A stretch of 64,000 nucleotides of DNA from Ligustrum vulgare (Eukaryota; Streptophyta; Magnoliopsida; Lamiales; Oleaceae). This document shows, piece after piece, positions 9,705 through 18,770 of this stretch. The stretch lies in NCBI GenBank assembly GCA_963555705.1, contig OY743181.1, positions 26,974,513-27,038,512 of the forward strand, in the 5' to 3' direction. The position numbers and the translations under genes are program-made. The notes under the pieces are model-generated. The model had not been told where the DNA came from. It saw only the letters and a program-made list of their open reading frames with translations, and did not search any database. Numbering within the stretch: the stretch's first letter is position 1; every line of letters begins with the position of its first letter.

Positions 9705-10870
9705 AAAATAAAAACATAAGATATAAAAAAAGTCCTAAAGACAGGAATAGAAACAACTATAGAAAGGATCATTGAACAATTGGAAAAAATTTATGGAGAA
9801 AATCCATTATTATTCTAGAAACCACATCACCCTAGAGCCAAAATAGAATTAATAGAAAATGTTATCATAAGAGTAAGACCAATTATGTATACTATACAAG
9901 ATACAGAAGGATTCAAAACCTAAATAAAAGAATTGCTTGATCAAAAACTCATTAGGCCTAATATTGGACCTCATAGTAGTCCAGTCTTTATGGTAATGAA
10001 ATATTGTGAACAAATAAGAGGAAAATCTAGAATGTTGATAAATAATAAATAATTAAACAAATATACTAAATTTGATGGATACTTTTTACCAAATAAAGAA
10101 GTATTAATAAACCTTGCAAAAGGAAAACAATATTATTTAAAATTTGATTTTAAATCAGGATTTTAGCAAGTGAAAATGGAAGGAGATAGTATTCTATATA
10201 CATCATTTAGTACACTCCAAGGTAGGTATGAATTGATGGTTATGTCATTTGGTTTAAAAAAATGCATCACAAATATATCAAAGAAAAATGGATAACATAT
10301 TTAGAAAATGTAATGAATTTTTAATTGTGTATGTTGATGATATATTGATATGTTCTAATAAAAAAGAAGAATATAAAAACCATTTAATAAAATTCATAAA
10401 TGAATGTAAAAAGAAGGAATTGTTCTTTAAAAAAAGAAAGCTTTAATGAAAAAACAAGAAATTGACTTTTTGGATTATCAATAGATAAAAAAGGAATAAA
10501 ATTATAAACTCATATATCTAAAAAGATAGAAAATCTTTCAGATAAATTGGAATAAAAAAAAAACAAATACAAAAGCTCTTAGGATGTTTGAATTATGCAG
10601 ATGGATTATTGAAAATCTTTCAAAAAATAGACATAAAATCCAGATTTTACTCAAAAATCAATACTAAATGATGGAGTGATGAATATACAGAAATTGTTAA
10701 ATCACCCAAAGAAGAATGTAAAAATTTACCAAAATTAAGGTTATCAGATGAAAAAGATAATCTAATAGTTAATGCCTTAGATAAGTATTGGACAGCAATA
10801 TTAAAAACCGATCTTAATAAATTTGCAGATATTCCAGTGGAACATTTAATCAAATAGAAATAAATTATAC
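9705..10870 (+). pseudogene. Pararetroviral reverse transcriptase region
   Basis: The degenerate frame includes DQKLIRPNIGPHSSP near 9940, FDFKSGF near 10144, GRYELMVMSFGL near 10224 and the catalytic YVDDILICS near 10329-10355. This order (fingers, palm, YxDD) is the RT of Caulimoviridae. Stops and frameshifts are frequent, for example just after 9905 and around 10260-10300. It merges into the RNase H segment downstream. No integrase domain follows, which supports a pararetrovirus rather than a gypsy element. Confidence 0.7.
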
Positions 10871-11141
10871 TACACGTGAAAAAGAATTATTAGCAATAAT
10901 TATTAGAGGAATAAAAAAGTTATCATTGTTTTTATTATCCAAAAAATTCATTGTTGAAACTGACAATTCTCAAGTTGCAGGATTATTCAAAAATAAATTA
11001 CCACCAGAACATCAATATAGGAGGCTTCATAAATGGAAAGCATATTTGGAATATTATAATTTTGATATAATTCATATTATGGGCGTCAATAATTATCTTG
11101 CAGATTTTTTAAGCAGAAATATTGAATTTGCAGATGGATGA
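10850..11141 (+). pseudogene. Pararetroviral RNase H C-terminal segment
   Basis: Frame containing TTREKELLAIIIRGIKKL, then KKFIVETDNSQVAGLFKN and ending NNYLADFLSRNIEFADG at a TGA. These match the connection/RNase H end of caulimovirid and gypsy polymerases, which degrades the RNA template. The last 71 residues (10926-11141) are still open. It marks the 3' end of the polymerase gene. Confidence 0.75.
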
Positions 11142-11188
11142 TATCAAAAAATCCTTGATAAATGCCAAAGAGTGAATAAACTTCCTCA

Positions 11189-11940
11189 TTGAGGAAGATG
11201 AAGAGGAGGATGATTCCCCTTTTTTTATCAAGAGAAGACGAATATAAAAAACTTTGCCAAATTATATATAAACTTCAGGAATGCGATTGTTATTTCATTG
11301 CATCTGGAGATCATGTTTACCCACGATTGATTGTTACCAAGGTAGGTGATTCCATCATGACAAAAATGGCAGTGGATTATGGATTTCTAAGTCTGATCTA
11401 TCCTGGAAAAGATTTGAAAGAAATCGAAAATTTTGATGATTTACTAAAAGGAGAAATTTAAAAATTTTCCTAAGGAAGATCTATTTACTTAAAATTTTAT
11501 TCAATCAGTCCAGAAGTTGATGGAAAGGTTTACTACCCTCCTGAACATATCATTACAATTGATTATGTTGTAAGAAATTTCCAAATCGAAGTTGGGAAAA
11601 ATAACAAGCCTGTACCAAACATCACAAGATCAAGGTTCCGATCTTGTTGGGTGTTAGGAATAAAAGTCCTTTATAATATTTCCAAAAATTTTATATGAGA
11701 AAAAATTCAAATGCATATGTCAATATGAAGGATGGTCTCTTGTTACTAATGGAGGAAAGGAAAAATCAACTATCTTGAAAGAATACATCGACAAATTTGA
11801 TAGACATCAGATTAATGGAAGTTTTACAACTTTACAAGAGGTGTGCATTGCCAGGAATTGTCTCGTATGCCAACAAAAATGATGGACAGCTGGAATCTGC
11901 TTTTGATGAAACAAGACAGCATCACGAAGGGGCCATGTGA
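11189..11940 (+). pseudogene. Unrecognised pararetroviral ORF downstream of RT (transactivator position)
   Basis: An open stretch at 11189-11461 (90 residues, beginning MRKMKRRMIPLFLSREDEY) ends at a TAA. Related open pieces continue in other frames to about 11930, including SPEVDGKVYYPPEHIITID. I do not recognise conserved motifs. Its position between RNase H and the promoter is where caulimovirids keep the translation transactivator/inclusion-body gene, so that role is inferred from place only. Frameshifts and stops occur near 11461 and 11690. Confidence 0.4.
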
Positions 11941-12057
11941 AGACTGGAAATAATGGAGGGATAGGTGTCCCTATGATGTAACATAAAATATGAATTATTG
12001 AGTCTAATTATTGAGTTTGTGATGTAAGCAACAACGAAATTGTATTCTATGTAATAT

Positions 12058-12188
12058 TATAAATAGAAGCCTTTGGGTTAGGAAAATGCAGAGATTACTT
12101 GAGCACTGAATCTATGAGAAAGACAAAGAAATCTTGTCCTTGAAAGTTCTCATACCAATCTTGTATCAATCTTCATTTTATCAATAAA
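12058..12188 (+). promoter_or_regulatory. Pararetroviral promoter TATA box and downstream poly(A) signal
   Basis: TATAAATA at 12058-12065 follows the last ORF. AATAAA occurs at 12183-12188, within the would-be transcript leader. Caulimovirids place the polyadenylation signal downstream of the transcription start so that a greater-than-genome-length RNA is made, and the spacing here fits. Function today is not implied. Confidence 0.5.
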
Positions 12189-12524
12189 ATTCCAACTGAT
12201 TTATCAAAAAGATATGAGTTTCTAAATCTTTGTCTTCTGAATCCTATTTCCTACAAGAAGATATATGATTAAGAAAACTCTCTACACTCTTGTCCAAAAT
12301 ATTTTCCATCAAAATGTTATACAGTGAAGACATGAAGTCAGGTGTGGCTAATAACCTGAGAAGGCAAGAGGCTATTGAAGGGTATGATAGCAGGAACCTG
12401 TGAACCTGAAGGTCACTCACATCAGAAGGAAAATATAAAGGTACAAAGAATAGGAAAAGATGCTAGTATTCTTAATATATCTGTTTTTATGGAATTAGGA
12501 TAAAAAGGAACTTTTAAACTAAGC

Positions 12525-12532
12525 TGGTATCA
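12525..12532 (+). promoter_or_regulatory. Candidate initiator-tRNA-Met primer binding site
   Basis: TGGTATCA matches the 3' end complement of initiator tRNA-Met used by Caulimoviridae and many plant retroelements. Only eight bases match. The last base is the A of the ATG of the following ORF. Confidence 0.5.
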
Positions 12533-12885
12533 TGGAAGAATTTAGGATTATCAAATTTAATTATCAAAATAGTCCTTATAAAAATGAATATTACAACATA
12601 ATTGAACATTTATTTATGCATAAAAAATTTAGTAGAGCCAATAATGAAATAAAAAAGTTATATCATATTTATATGCCATGTTTTTTAGTTATTTTTCCTA
12701 AATTAAAGGAATTATTTAGATTAAGAATTAAAAACTCAATCATTTACTTTTGGCTTGATAGTGATAATACTGAAATAAATAATGAGTTATATTTAGAACA
12801 TCTGTTTAATAGTGACAATGATTATGATCCCATATTAGGTTATGATAATGATGAAAGAGATGAATCTTTCTTTACCAGTTTTTGA
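12532..12885 (+). CDS. Pararetroviral small ORF A, 117 residues, unrecognised
   Basis: Open frame with ATG at 12532, directly on the primer-site candidate, ending at a TGA (12883-12885). It is rich in Lys, Asn, Tyr and Ile with an acidic C-terminus (NDYDPILGYDNDERDESFF). I recognise no domain. It is the first ORF after the leader, a position where caulimovirids often have small genes of variable function. It overlaps the next ORF by about 40 bases. That it stayed open while most of the copy is riddled with stops is notable, though the length is modest. Confidence 0.45.
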   Translation: MEEFRIIKFNYQNSPYKNEYYNIIEHLFMHKKFSRANNEIKKLYHIYMPCFLVIFPKLKELFRLRIKNSIIYFWLDSDNTEINNELYLEHLFNSDNDYDPILGYDNDERDESFFTSF

Positions 12886-13147
12886 AAATTTTGATATCAT
12901 GAATAAAAGAAATTATATCATGAAAAAACTTAGATTTAAGAGAGGTCCATATAGAGTTAAAAAGAATATCAAAAATAAAAGAGGTATTGAATATGAAAAT
13001 GAAATTGATAAAATTGGATATCAAGAACCATTTTATGCATCACAAGAAATATTAAGAAGTTTTAAAGAAAATATGATAGAAAATTTTGCTAGAGACACTG
13101 TAAGATCTATAATAATACAAGATATTCAAGGCATAATAGATAAATAA
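12842..13147 (+). CDS. Pararetroviral small ORF B, 101 residues, unrecognised
   Basis: Overlaps the end of ORF A in another frame (shared 12842-12885) and ends with TAA at 13145-13147. The protein is basic in its first half (KKLRFKRGPYRVKK) and contains SFKENMIENFARDTVRSII. A shared overlap of this kind is common between adjacent viral genes translated from one RNA. It could also be a frame-shifted continuation of ORF A. No family was recognised. Confidence 0.4.
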   Translation: MIMMKEMNLSLPVFENFDIMNKRNYIMKKLRFKRGPYRVKKNIKNKRGIEYENEIDKIGYQEPFYASQEILRSFKENMIENFARDTVRSIIIQDIQGIIDK

Positions 13148-13333
13148 GACAAAAAGAAAGAAAATATTTCAAAATATAATATACCATTTGAACCTAGTAT
13201 TGATATCATGACTGATATAGATATTATCAATTCTTAAATACTGATAGAATTTGAAAAGTTACTTGAAACTTTATAAATTATTTTATAACTACTTTATATC
13301 TACATATTTACTGTTTGATTTCAGTATATAAAA

Positions 13334-13740
13334 TGTCTGGATATACAATTGAAGGACTGGATAATTTGTTAGAAAGAATAATGGAAAAGATGGATAACAT
13401 TATATCTCAATTTATAGATATTGATGAATCATCTTAACAATATTATATACTTTCAAAAATCATGATCAATATATTATAGATTATTCTAATATATTACAGC
13501 TTAAAATGGATTTAGTTAATAAAATTATGACAAACGATAGTACTGTCTAAACCTAATGCCAGGATATACAATCAAAGGACTTGATAACCTTCTAGAAAAA
13601 TTGACGAATAAAATGGAAGATATCAAATATCAAATGAAAATATATCTTCTGAAGAATACAATAAACTTTTAGGGAAATACGAACGATACGTTGCAGATTA
13701 TTGTAGTTTACTAGATTAGAGAATGGACTTATATGAGAAA
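13334..13740 (+). pseudogene. Duplicated small ORF in pararetrovirus (two tandem copies of one start)
   Basis: A frame starting at 13334 begins MSGYTIEGLDNLLERIMEK and stops at 13434-13436. About 220 bp later, at 13557, a second start reads MPGYTIKGLDNLLEKL in the same style, followed by stops and frameshifts to about 13740. The two are clearly related at DNA level. I do not recognise the protein; heptad-like Leu/Ile spacing suggests a short coiled coil. It would precede the coat gene in the circular genome, which resumes at 6311 in this permuted copy. Confidence 0.45.
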
Positions 13741-13934
13741 AATTTGTATAATAACTTATCAACTTGATAGTTTGAATCTATGGACACTTCACAAGCATCC
13801 ACCTCCAATAGTGATGACTATAAACTGTAGATTCGCCACTGGTTCTCAATATATTTTGTTCCGTGTGTATGAGAAATTCAAATTAGTCTTTGTTTGATAA
13901 CAATATTTAGTTTATAAATTGATTTATTTATGAT

Positions 13935-14250
13935 CAGGGTTGGTCCAGGTCACCAAGACCGCACCTAGGGCCTCCCAATTTAGGGGGCCTCAAAAAAAAT
14001 TTTATGGACCAAATGTTTAACAAATTGAAAGCCCACACGAAACCATGACCCTTCCTAATAATTTCCTTAAGGCTTAACCCAACTAATTAATACATAGACA
14101 TTCTTCATTTCATCCCATTTTAGAATTTAGAATTGGAAGCGACAAACGGGAACGGGAAGAATTGAAGACCGACTGACACCGACTCACATGAAGCCACAAG
14201 ACAACGCTGCCGTCGTAGCAATCTTCGACTCGTCGTAAGGATAATATTTT
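13935..14250 (+). mobile_element. Possible hAT (Ac-like) 5' end fragment
   Basis: CAGGGTTGGTCCAGG at 13935, followed by repeated GGGCCTC motifs and GGGGGCCTCAAA, resembles the left end of plant Ac-like hAT elements, which begin CAGGG and carry GGCCC-rich subterminal sequence. No matching right end or transposase was found, so this is a truncated end at best. Confidence 0.35.
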
Positions 14251-14488
14251 TCTTTTCTTTGTTATTGTTTGTATCTGTAATCTTCGATGCCTTCCCCTAC
14301 CATACTGGAGGTAGTGAAGGGATCAAGGGAAAGAAAAATGGATCTTATATGTGCAAAGGATTGGAGTTTAAGAGCATTAGCCATATTTTCACTAATATGA
14401 GCGAGTTTCTCCTCTTGGTTGGGCATGCTTGATATGTGTGTTTTACATACTTATTTTAGTTCTTAAATTGACATTTTAATTGTCAAAT
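14251..14488. other. Unassigned
   Basis: AT-rich sequence between the hAT-like fragment and the start of element X. I see no gene, repeat or terminal structure in it. Confidence 0.3.
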
Positions 14489-15075
14489 TGAGCGAAATTT
14501 TATTTATAAATTGTGTTTATCTTGTATATTTAAGTACAACATCAATTGGAAAAGAAATGGTCCTATCTATTTTTTCGACTTTTCATCAAATTCATTTTCA
14601 ACCACATATTTATATGGAATCCCACAACTTTTCACACTTTTCAATTACTTTTCAACCACACATTTTCCCAAAAACTCAAATTTTCTCAAATTTCTCAAAA
14701 AAAAAAAAAAAAAAAATACCTACACCAAACAAGCCCTAAAAGGAAATTGAGCTAAAAATAAGAGTAATTTTGATGTCCAGTGGGCCAATTAAAAAAAATC
14801 AAAAGTTTGAGGATTGAACCGCAACATCCCAAAAAGATGGACGACCTGCATTGCAAATATTTCAGGGGTATTTATGTAGTGAAAATCAAAATGTGGGTAC
14901 TAAATTGTGGAGGATCAAACCTAAAAGCCCATGCCTTATTGATGGGCGCTCGCCTGAGCTCCCATCAACTAAACAGATTGTTGATCAATTTCCCATGTGA
15001 TCGCAAGGTCAATTTCGGCCCTGATCCGAATTTTAATTCTGTTTTAATTATTTTGCTTTAAGGGGAAGTTTGGCC
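14489..15075 (+). repeat. Element X 5' LTR, segment 1
   Basis: Aligns by eye with 49083-49600 of the 3' LTR: shared ATAAATTGTGTTTATCT, GTACAAC.TCAATTGGAAAA, TGTCCA..GGCC(A/T)AATT, GACCTGCATTGCAAATAT and CAATTTCGGCC. It carries an A run at 14697-14716. The exact first base is uncertain (14489 or 14512). It is interrupted at 15076 by the Sirevirus element. Confidence 0.7.
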
Positions 15076-16569
15076 TGTTAACCCAAGATAAACTAACCAA
15101 GAGGGGGGTGAATTGGTTTATAAAACTTTTTCGATAAGTAGTCTAAAACTTAAAAACCAATGAGTATACGTATGAGCACTTAGTATAACAAGTAGCTAAA
15201 CTATCAATATAATGTGCTATAAAAGTATAAACTAAAGTAATAAAGCAAGTATAGCAATTAGATATAGTGTTGCACAATATAAGTTGATAGACAAGAGAAA
15301 GTGCAATGCAAGTAAGTAAAAGGGATAAGAGATTGCAAACGCGATTTAGGGAGGTTCAATCAACCAACGTGATCTACGTCCTCCGTTACCGAGCTCTCCA
15401 TCACGAGCAAGGCCAAATTCACTATATTGATAACTTACAACAAGGAGTATCGAATCCTTAGGTGACTTTACAACAAGGAGCACCTATCCTTTACAATCGA
15501 GTTTTCACAAGGATCTCGAAACCAACAATCGAGTTTTCACAAGGCTCTCGAAATCACAAGATATAATGAATTGAATTTAAAATTGAAATAACTCTCTTGA
15601 CAAATGATATACACAAATTAAGTACCAAGAGAGTTAGGCTAACACTTTAATAGATAGCAATAAATTAAGCTCAAGTGTTTATGAAAACTTTGAAAAAGGA
15701 TATGAGATAGTTTTTCTTCAATCAAAGTTTTTCAACCAATGATCTCTCTTTCCAAATAATACTTAGTTAAGTATGAAGAGAGATATACACTTCAATAAGT
15801 GTTTGGTAATATAAACTCAATCAATGATCAAAAATGAAGTAAGAGTGTTGAATTTTCTACAAGATGGAATTCTTGATAAAGATATGAAATAGTTTTGAAC
15901 AATCAAGAAATTCCTTGCAATAAATGAAATGGAATGTAAAACAAAGTAAGCTCAATGATTTTTCTCAATAAATTTCTCTCTTAAAATGCTCTTGTAAGTT
16001 CTTGTCAATGAATGCAATAGAAGTAGCTATTTATAGAGTGAATTTCGCATATACTGACTCTTGCGGTCGACCTATTCAACCATGCGGTCGACCTCAATAT
16101 AGCCGTTGCAAAAAAAATAGCCGTTGAGTTCAAAATCATGCAGTGCGGTCGACCAGTTTTGTCATGTGGTCGACCGGTTAAATTGGAGGTCGACCGGTTC
16201 AATTGGATTTTTCAGATTTTGATTTTGCAAGGCTTTTTGATCAGGGTTGATTTTGAAAACAATATTTTAATGGTTTTAAAAATGTTTCTTGAGCTTTATG
16301 AAATGCATTGCTAGCTATTGATGCATTAACCTTACATAACCTTGAAAAGCAATTATAAGATCTCCATTCTTTGTAAACTCCATTCATCGATCTTCATACT
16401 ATCGCATCTTGTGTTTTTGATCTTTTATCTTCGAGAGATGATTTGTCCTTTGAATGCTATGAAGATAATCCTTACATGAAACACTTGAAATACATTTGTT
16501 AATAACACAATATAATCTTATTTGTTATTTATCAAAACAATAAGGTTAAGAATTGACCATAGGTCAACA
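15076..16569 (-). repeat. Sirevirus 3' LTR (1494 bp)
   Basis: Begins TGTTAACCCAAG, ends ATAGGTCAACA. It matches 23481-24952 throughout. A roughly 20-bp segment near 16170-16195 carrying one GGTCGACC unit is present here and absent from the other LTR. A TATAAATA box lies on the minus strand at 16028-16035. Confidence 0.93.
16028..16035 (-). promoter_or_regulatory. TATA box in Sirevirus 3' LTR
   Basis: Minus strand TATAAATA. The equivalent in the 5' LTR is at 24431-24438. It lies downstream of the GGTCGACC cluster in plus coordinates, i.e. the cluster is upstream of the TATA in transcription direction. Confidence 0.6.
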
Positions 16570-16585
16570 ATTTCCCCCTTTTTGA
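16570..16585 (-). promoter_or_regulatory. Polypurine tract of Sirevirus element
   Basis: Minus strand AAAAAGGGGGAAAT directly abuts the 3' LTR. It is the plus-strand DNA priming site in reverse transcription. Confidence 0.85.
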
Positions 16586-17136
16586 TTATGACAAACAAGA
16601 TGATTTAAAAATCAATATAGGCAATTGAAAGTATAGAGACATGAGAATAATTGATATATATTCCCCCTATTTTTTGCAAACTAATAAGTAATCTTTCAAG
16701 GCAAAATAGTGGCATAATTTATTATATAATTCATGTCTATCCATATAGATTATCCATATCAAACGCCAACAAATCATCACATCGTTTCCCCCTTTTGTCG
16801 TAAGCAAAAAGGCGGTATATAGCCCTCAAGTATGAGCATAAGATAGAATATCATGAATGTACTAGTATTCCCCCTTCATTTTACAAGCGCATAAGGGTAA
16901 TGTCCGACCATAAATTTTATCTCATCAATTCTATCATATACACACCATAACATAAACAAGCACCATATTCACAAGAGCATATCTCAAATCCAAGTACGAA
17001 TTAGCATTTGATAAATCTCAAAATACTCATAATCACAAGATCAAACCGGTTTTAAACAAAGGAGAAGAAATGTGTTAGATAGCATAAGTAAAATACCATA
17101 AGTTTACTACCATAGCAAGAGAAGCAAAAGAGATGG

Positions 17137-18309
17137 TCACTCCATTGGAGGAGGTGGTGGAAAAGGAAACATGTTATTGAACTGAGCTTGAATGTTCCCA
17201 AGTGTCTCCATGATGGTATTTTGATTAGCCAACAATTGTTGTTGTATGTCCATCATGTGGTGTTGCATATTTACCATGCCTTCGACCGTGTTAGAGAGAG
17301 AGTCAATGCGGCCATTGGTTTGATTGTAGAGTTCCTCGGTGAACACCCAATCGGTCGGTGGAGCATGTTGAGGTATGTGTGGACGGGGCATGGCATGAGC
17401 TTCTTCCTCCCCATCACTCCCTTGAGCTTCGGCGTCATCTTCAATAGGAAGTGTTGAGGGCCCCAAATGTTCATCAAATCCTTGGGTATGACAAACCCAT
17501 TGACCATGCTCCTTGGAAATTTTCATTTTCTTCAACGTGAGTTTGTTGATGGTATCGGTTGGTTTTTGTTCAATGAAAGCCTCACCCTCAAGAGAAATAT
17601 TGAAATAGGTAAAGATTTTAGTAAGGATCATACCATATGGAAGTCCTAGGATTTGGGTGGAGGTTCTCACATGATTCATGTGTTGAATTGCAATGTGAGG
17701 GAAATCAACTTTACGACCCGACAGACAAGAATCAAGCAAAAATAGGTCTAAATGTGTAACACTTTCGAGATGACCTTTCCGAGGAACGAAAATGTGGGCT
17801 ATCGTTTTATGTAAGAGCTTACAAGGGAGAGTTAGGTGATATGTGTTAAGTTTCATGGGATGATTTATTTCCCTCCCTGTGACCCGACTACGTGCAATTG
17901 CGGGAGTATAACCTTCACAGCGAGGAACACTACTTTGAGCATAAACAAGCTTTTCACAAGTATCCAAATGTAAAATAGTACGCAATAATTCTCTAGTAAT
18001 TCTAATATGAGTCCCTTTTACAGTACTAGAGATAGCAGTAGGGGTGTGAACAAGATTTTTATAGAATTCTCGAATGAGATTAGGATAGGCTTTTTCATGA
18101 ATTGCTACAATATTCGTCCAACCAATGTTTTCAATATATTCCTCTAAGTGAAAAGATGGAGCTTCCAATGAAAAAACGACGAGATCAACGGATTTACCTA
18201 TAAGGACGGGGCATTGTTGAATGCGATCTTCACCAACATCTTCATCACTATCACTGGAGGAAGGAGGGGGACGGTTTGAAACTTGTTTAACCCGTTTTCG
18301 TGTAGCCAT
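17137..18309 (-). CDS. Extra ORF downstream of pol (envelope-position / putative plant transposon protein), 390 residues
   Basis: Intact frame from ATG at 18309, beginning MATRKRVKQVSN with a Ser/Asp-rich acidic stretch. The middle contains AYPNLIREFYKNL and LNTYHLTLPCKLLHKTIAH, patterns of the plant-transposon protein domain found in several retroelement-linked ORFs. An acidic hinge follows, then a Gln/Asn-rich helical region (GMVNMQHHMMDIQQQLLANQ) and a proline-rich end (PFPPPPPME). I see no signal peptide or transmembrane segment, so although Sireviruses keep an 'envelope-like' gene at this position, this one does not look like a membrane protein. It is in a different frame from pol and separated from it by about 460 bp. 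It is the only large ORF of the element without an internal break. Function unknown. Confidence 0.7.
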   Translation of the reverse strand: MATRKRVKQVSNRPPPSSSDSDEDVGEDRIQQCPVLIGKSVDLVVFSLEAPSFHLEEYIENIGWTNIVAIHEKAYPNLIREFYKNLVHTPTAISSTVKGTHIRITRELLRTILHLDTCEKLVYAQSSVPRCEGYTPAIARSRVTGREINHPMKLNTYHLTLPCKLLHKTIAHIFVPRKGHLESVTHLDLFLLDSCLSGRKVDFPHIAIQHMNHVRTSTQILGLPYGMILTKIFTYFNISLEGEAFIEQKPTDTINKLTLKKMKISKEHGQWVCHTQGFDEHLGPSTLPIEDDAEAQGSDGEEEAHAMPRPHIPQHAPPTDWVFTEELYNQTNGRIDSLSNTVEGMVNMQHHMMDIQQQLLANQNTIMETLGNIQAQFNNMFPFPPPPPME

Positions 18310-18559
18310 GGAAGATTTGAAAAGGAGAGAAATCGGGTTTTGGAGAAAACTTGCGAAATGGGTAGTGTAGATGAAGAACTTTGAAAATTAATGAGAATAT
18401 GGAAGGAGAAGTATGGATTTGATGTTTGATAGGTGGGAATTGAAGGGAAAATGTCGAAATTGTAGTAGAGAAGAAGAGGATTTGAGAGAGATGAGCGAAG
18501 AAAATGAGTTAGGGGTCGAAAAATTTGGGAAAACTGATTTTAAAAACAGCTGAGGACGA

Positions 18560-18690
18560 GCATGCGGTCGACCGGTATACATATGAGGTCGACCGAAGTG
18601 TGTAAACTTGGATATTCTGGAATTCCGGGTAGCAGGTAACGGTCGACCTCATGGATTAGACAGGTCGACCGCAAGGTGATGTCCGGTCGA
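18560..18690. repeat. GGTCGACC palindrome cluster between pol and extra ORF
   Basis: Five copies of the perfect palindrome GGTCGACC or near variants occur within 130 bp. The same unit is repeated in both LTRs (about 16066-16198 and 24468-24582). It is followed by a T run at 18700-18730. Confidence 0.75.
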
Positions 18691-18696
18691 CCTGAA

Positions 18697-18699
<3 letters not shown>

Positions 18700-18730
<31 letters not shown>
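18700..18730 (-). repeat. Poly(A) run on element sense strand (31 T on plus strand)
   Basis: Uninterrupted T tract on the plus strand just downstream, in element sense, of the pol stop at 18771. It could derive from an internal polyadenylation event or be simple slippage. Confidence 0.8.
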
Positions 18731-18733
<3 letters not shown>

Positions 18734-18770
18734 GCACTCATATTCATATCAAATAAATACATTTACACAT

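Larger units (their letters stand above)
6311..13770 (+). mobile_element. Endogenous pararetrovirus (Caulimoviridae), decayed, circularly permuted copy
   Basis: In order on the plus strand: coat-protein region with basic tract and zinc knuckle, movement-protein domain, aspartic protease, reverse transcriptase, RNase H, an unassigned ORF, a TATA promoter with downstream AATAAA, an initiator-Met primer site and small ORFs. This is the gene complement of Caulimoviridae. No LTRs and no integrase are visible, which separates it from Ty3/gypsy. Subtracting the 654-bp hAT insert leaves about 6.8 kb, close to one genome. The promoter and leader lie inside rather than at an end, so the circular genome was opened within the coat gene. 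Coat followed by movement protein upstream of the protease resembles the cavemovirus/solendovirus arrangement; that assignment is tentative. Dozens of stops and several frameshifts show that it is a fossil. Confidence 0.8.

Noticed and set aside
12280..12480. LTR-like structure around the viral promoter
   Set aside because: No repeated copy elsewhere in the window and no integrase; it fits a caulimovirid leader.
6311..13770. Active virus capable of being released from the genome
   Set aside because: Numerous stops, frameshifts, a lost protease catalytic residue and an hAT insertion in the coat gene.
14488..14755. Three overlapping ORFs of 69-83 codons
   Set aside because: They run through an A homopolymer in the element X LTR in three frames, a sign of chance.
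17188..17649. Plus-strand ORFs opposite the Sirevirus extra ORF
   Set aside because: Shadows of the intact 390-residue minus-strand frame; no independent motifs.
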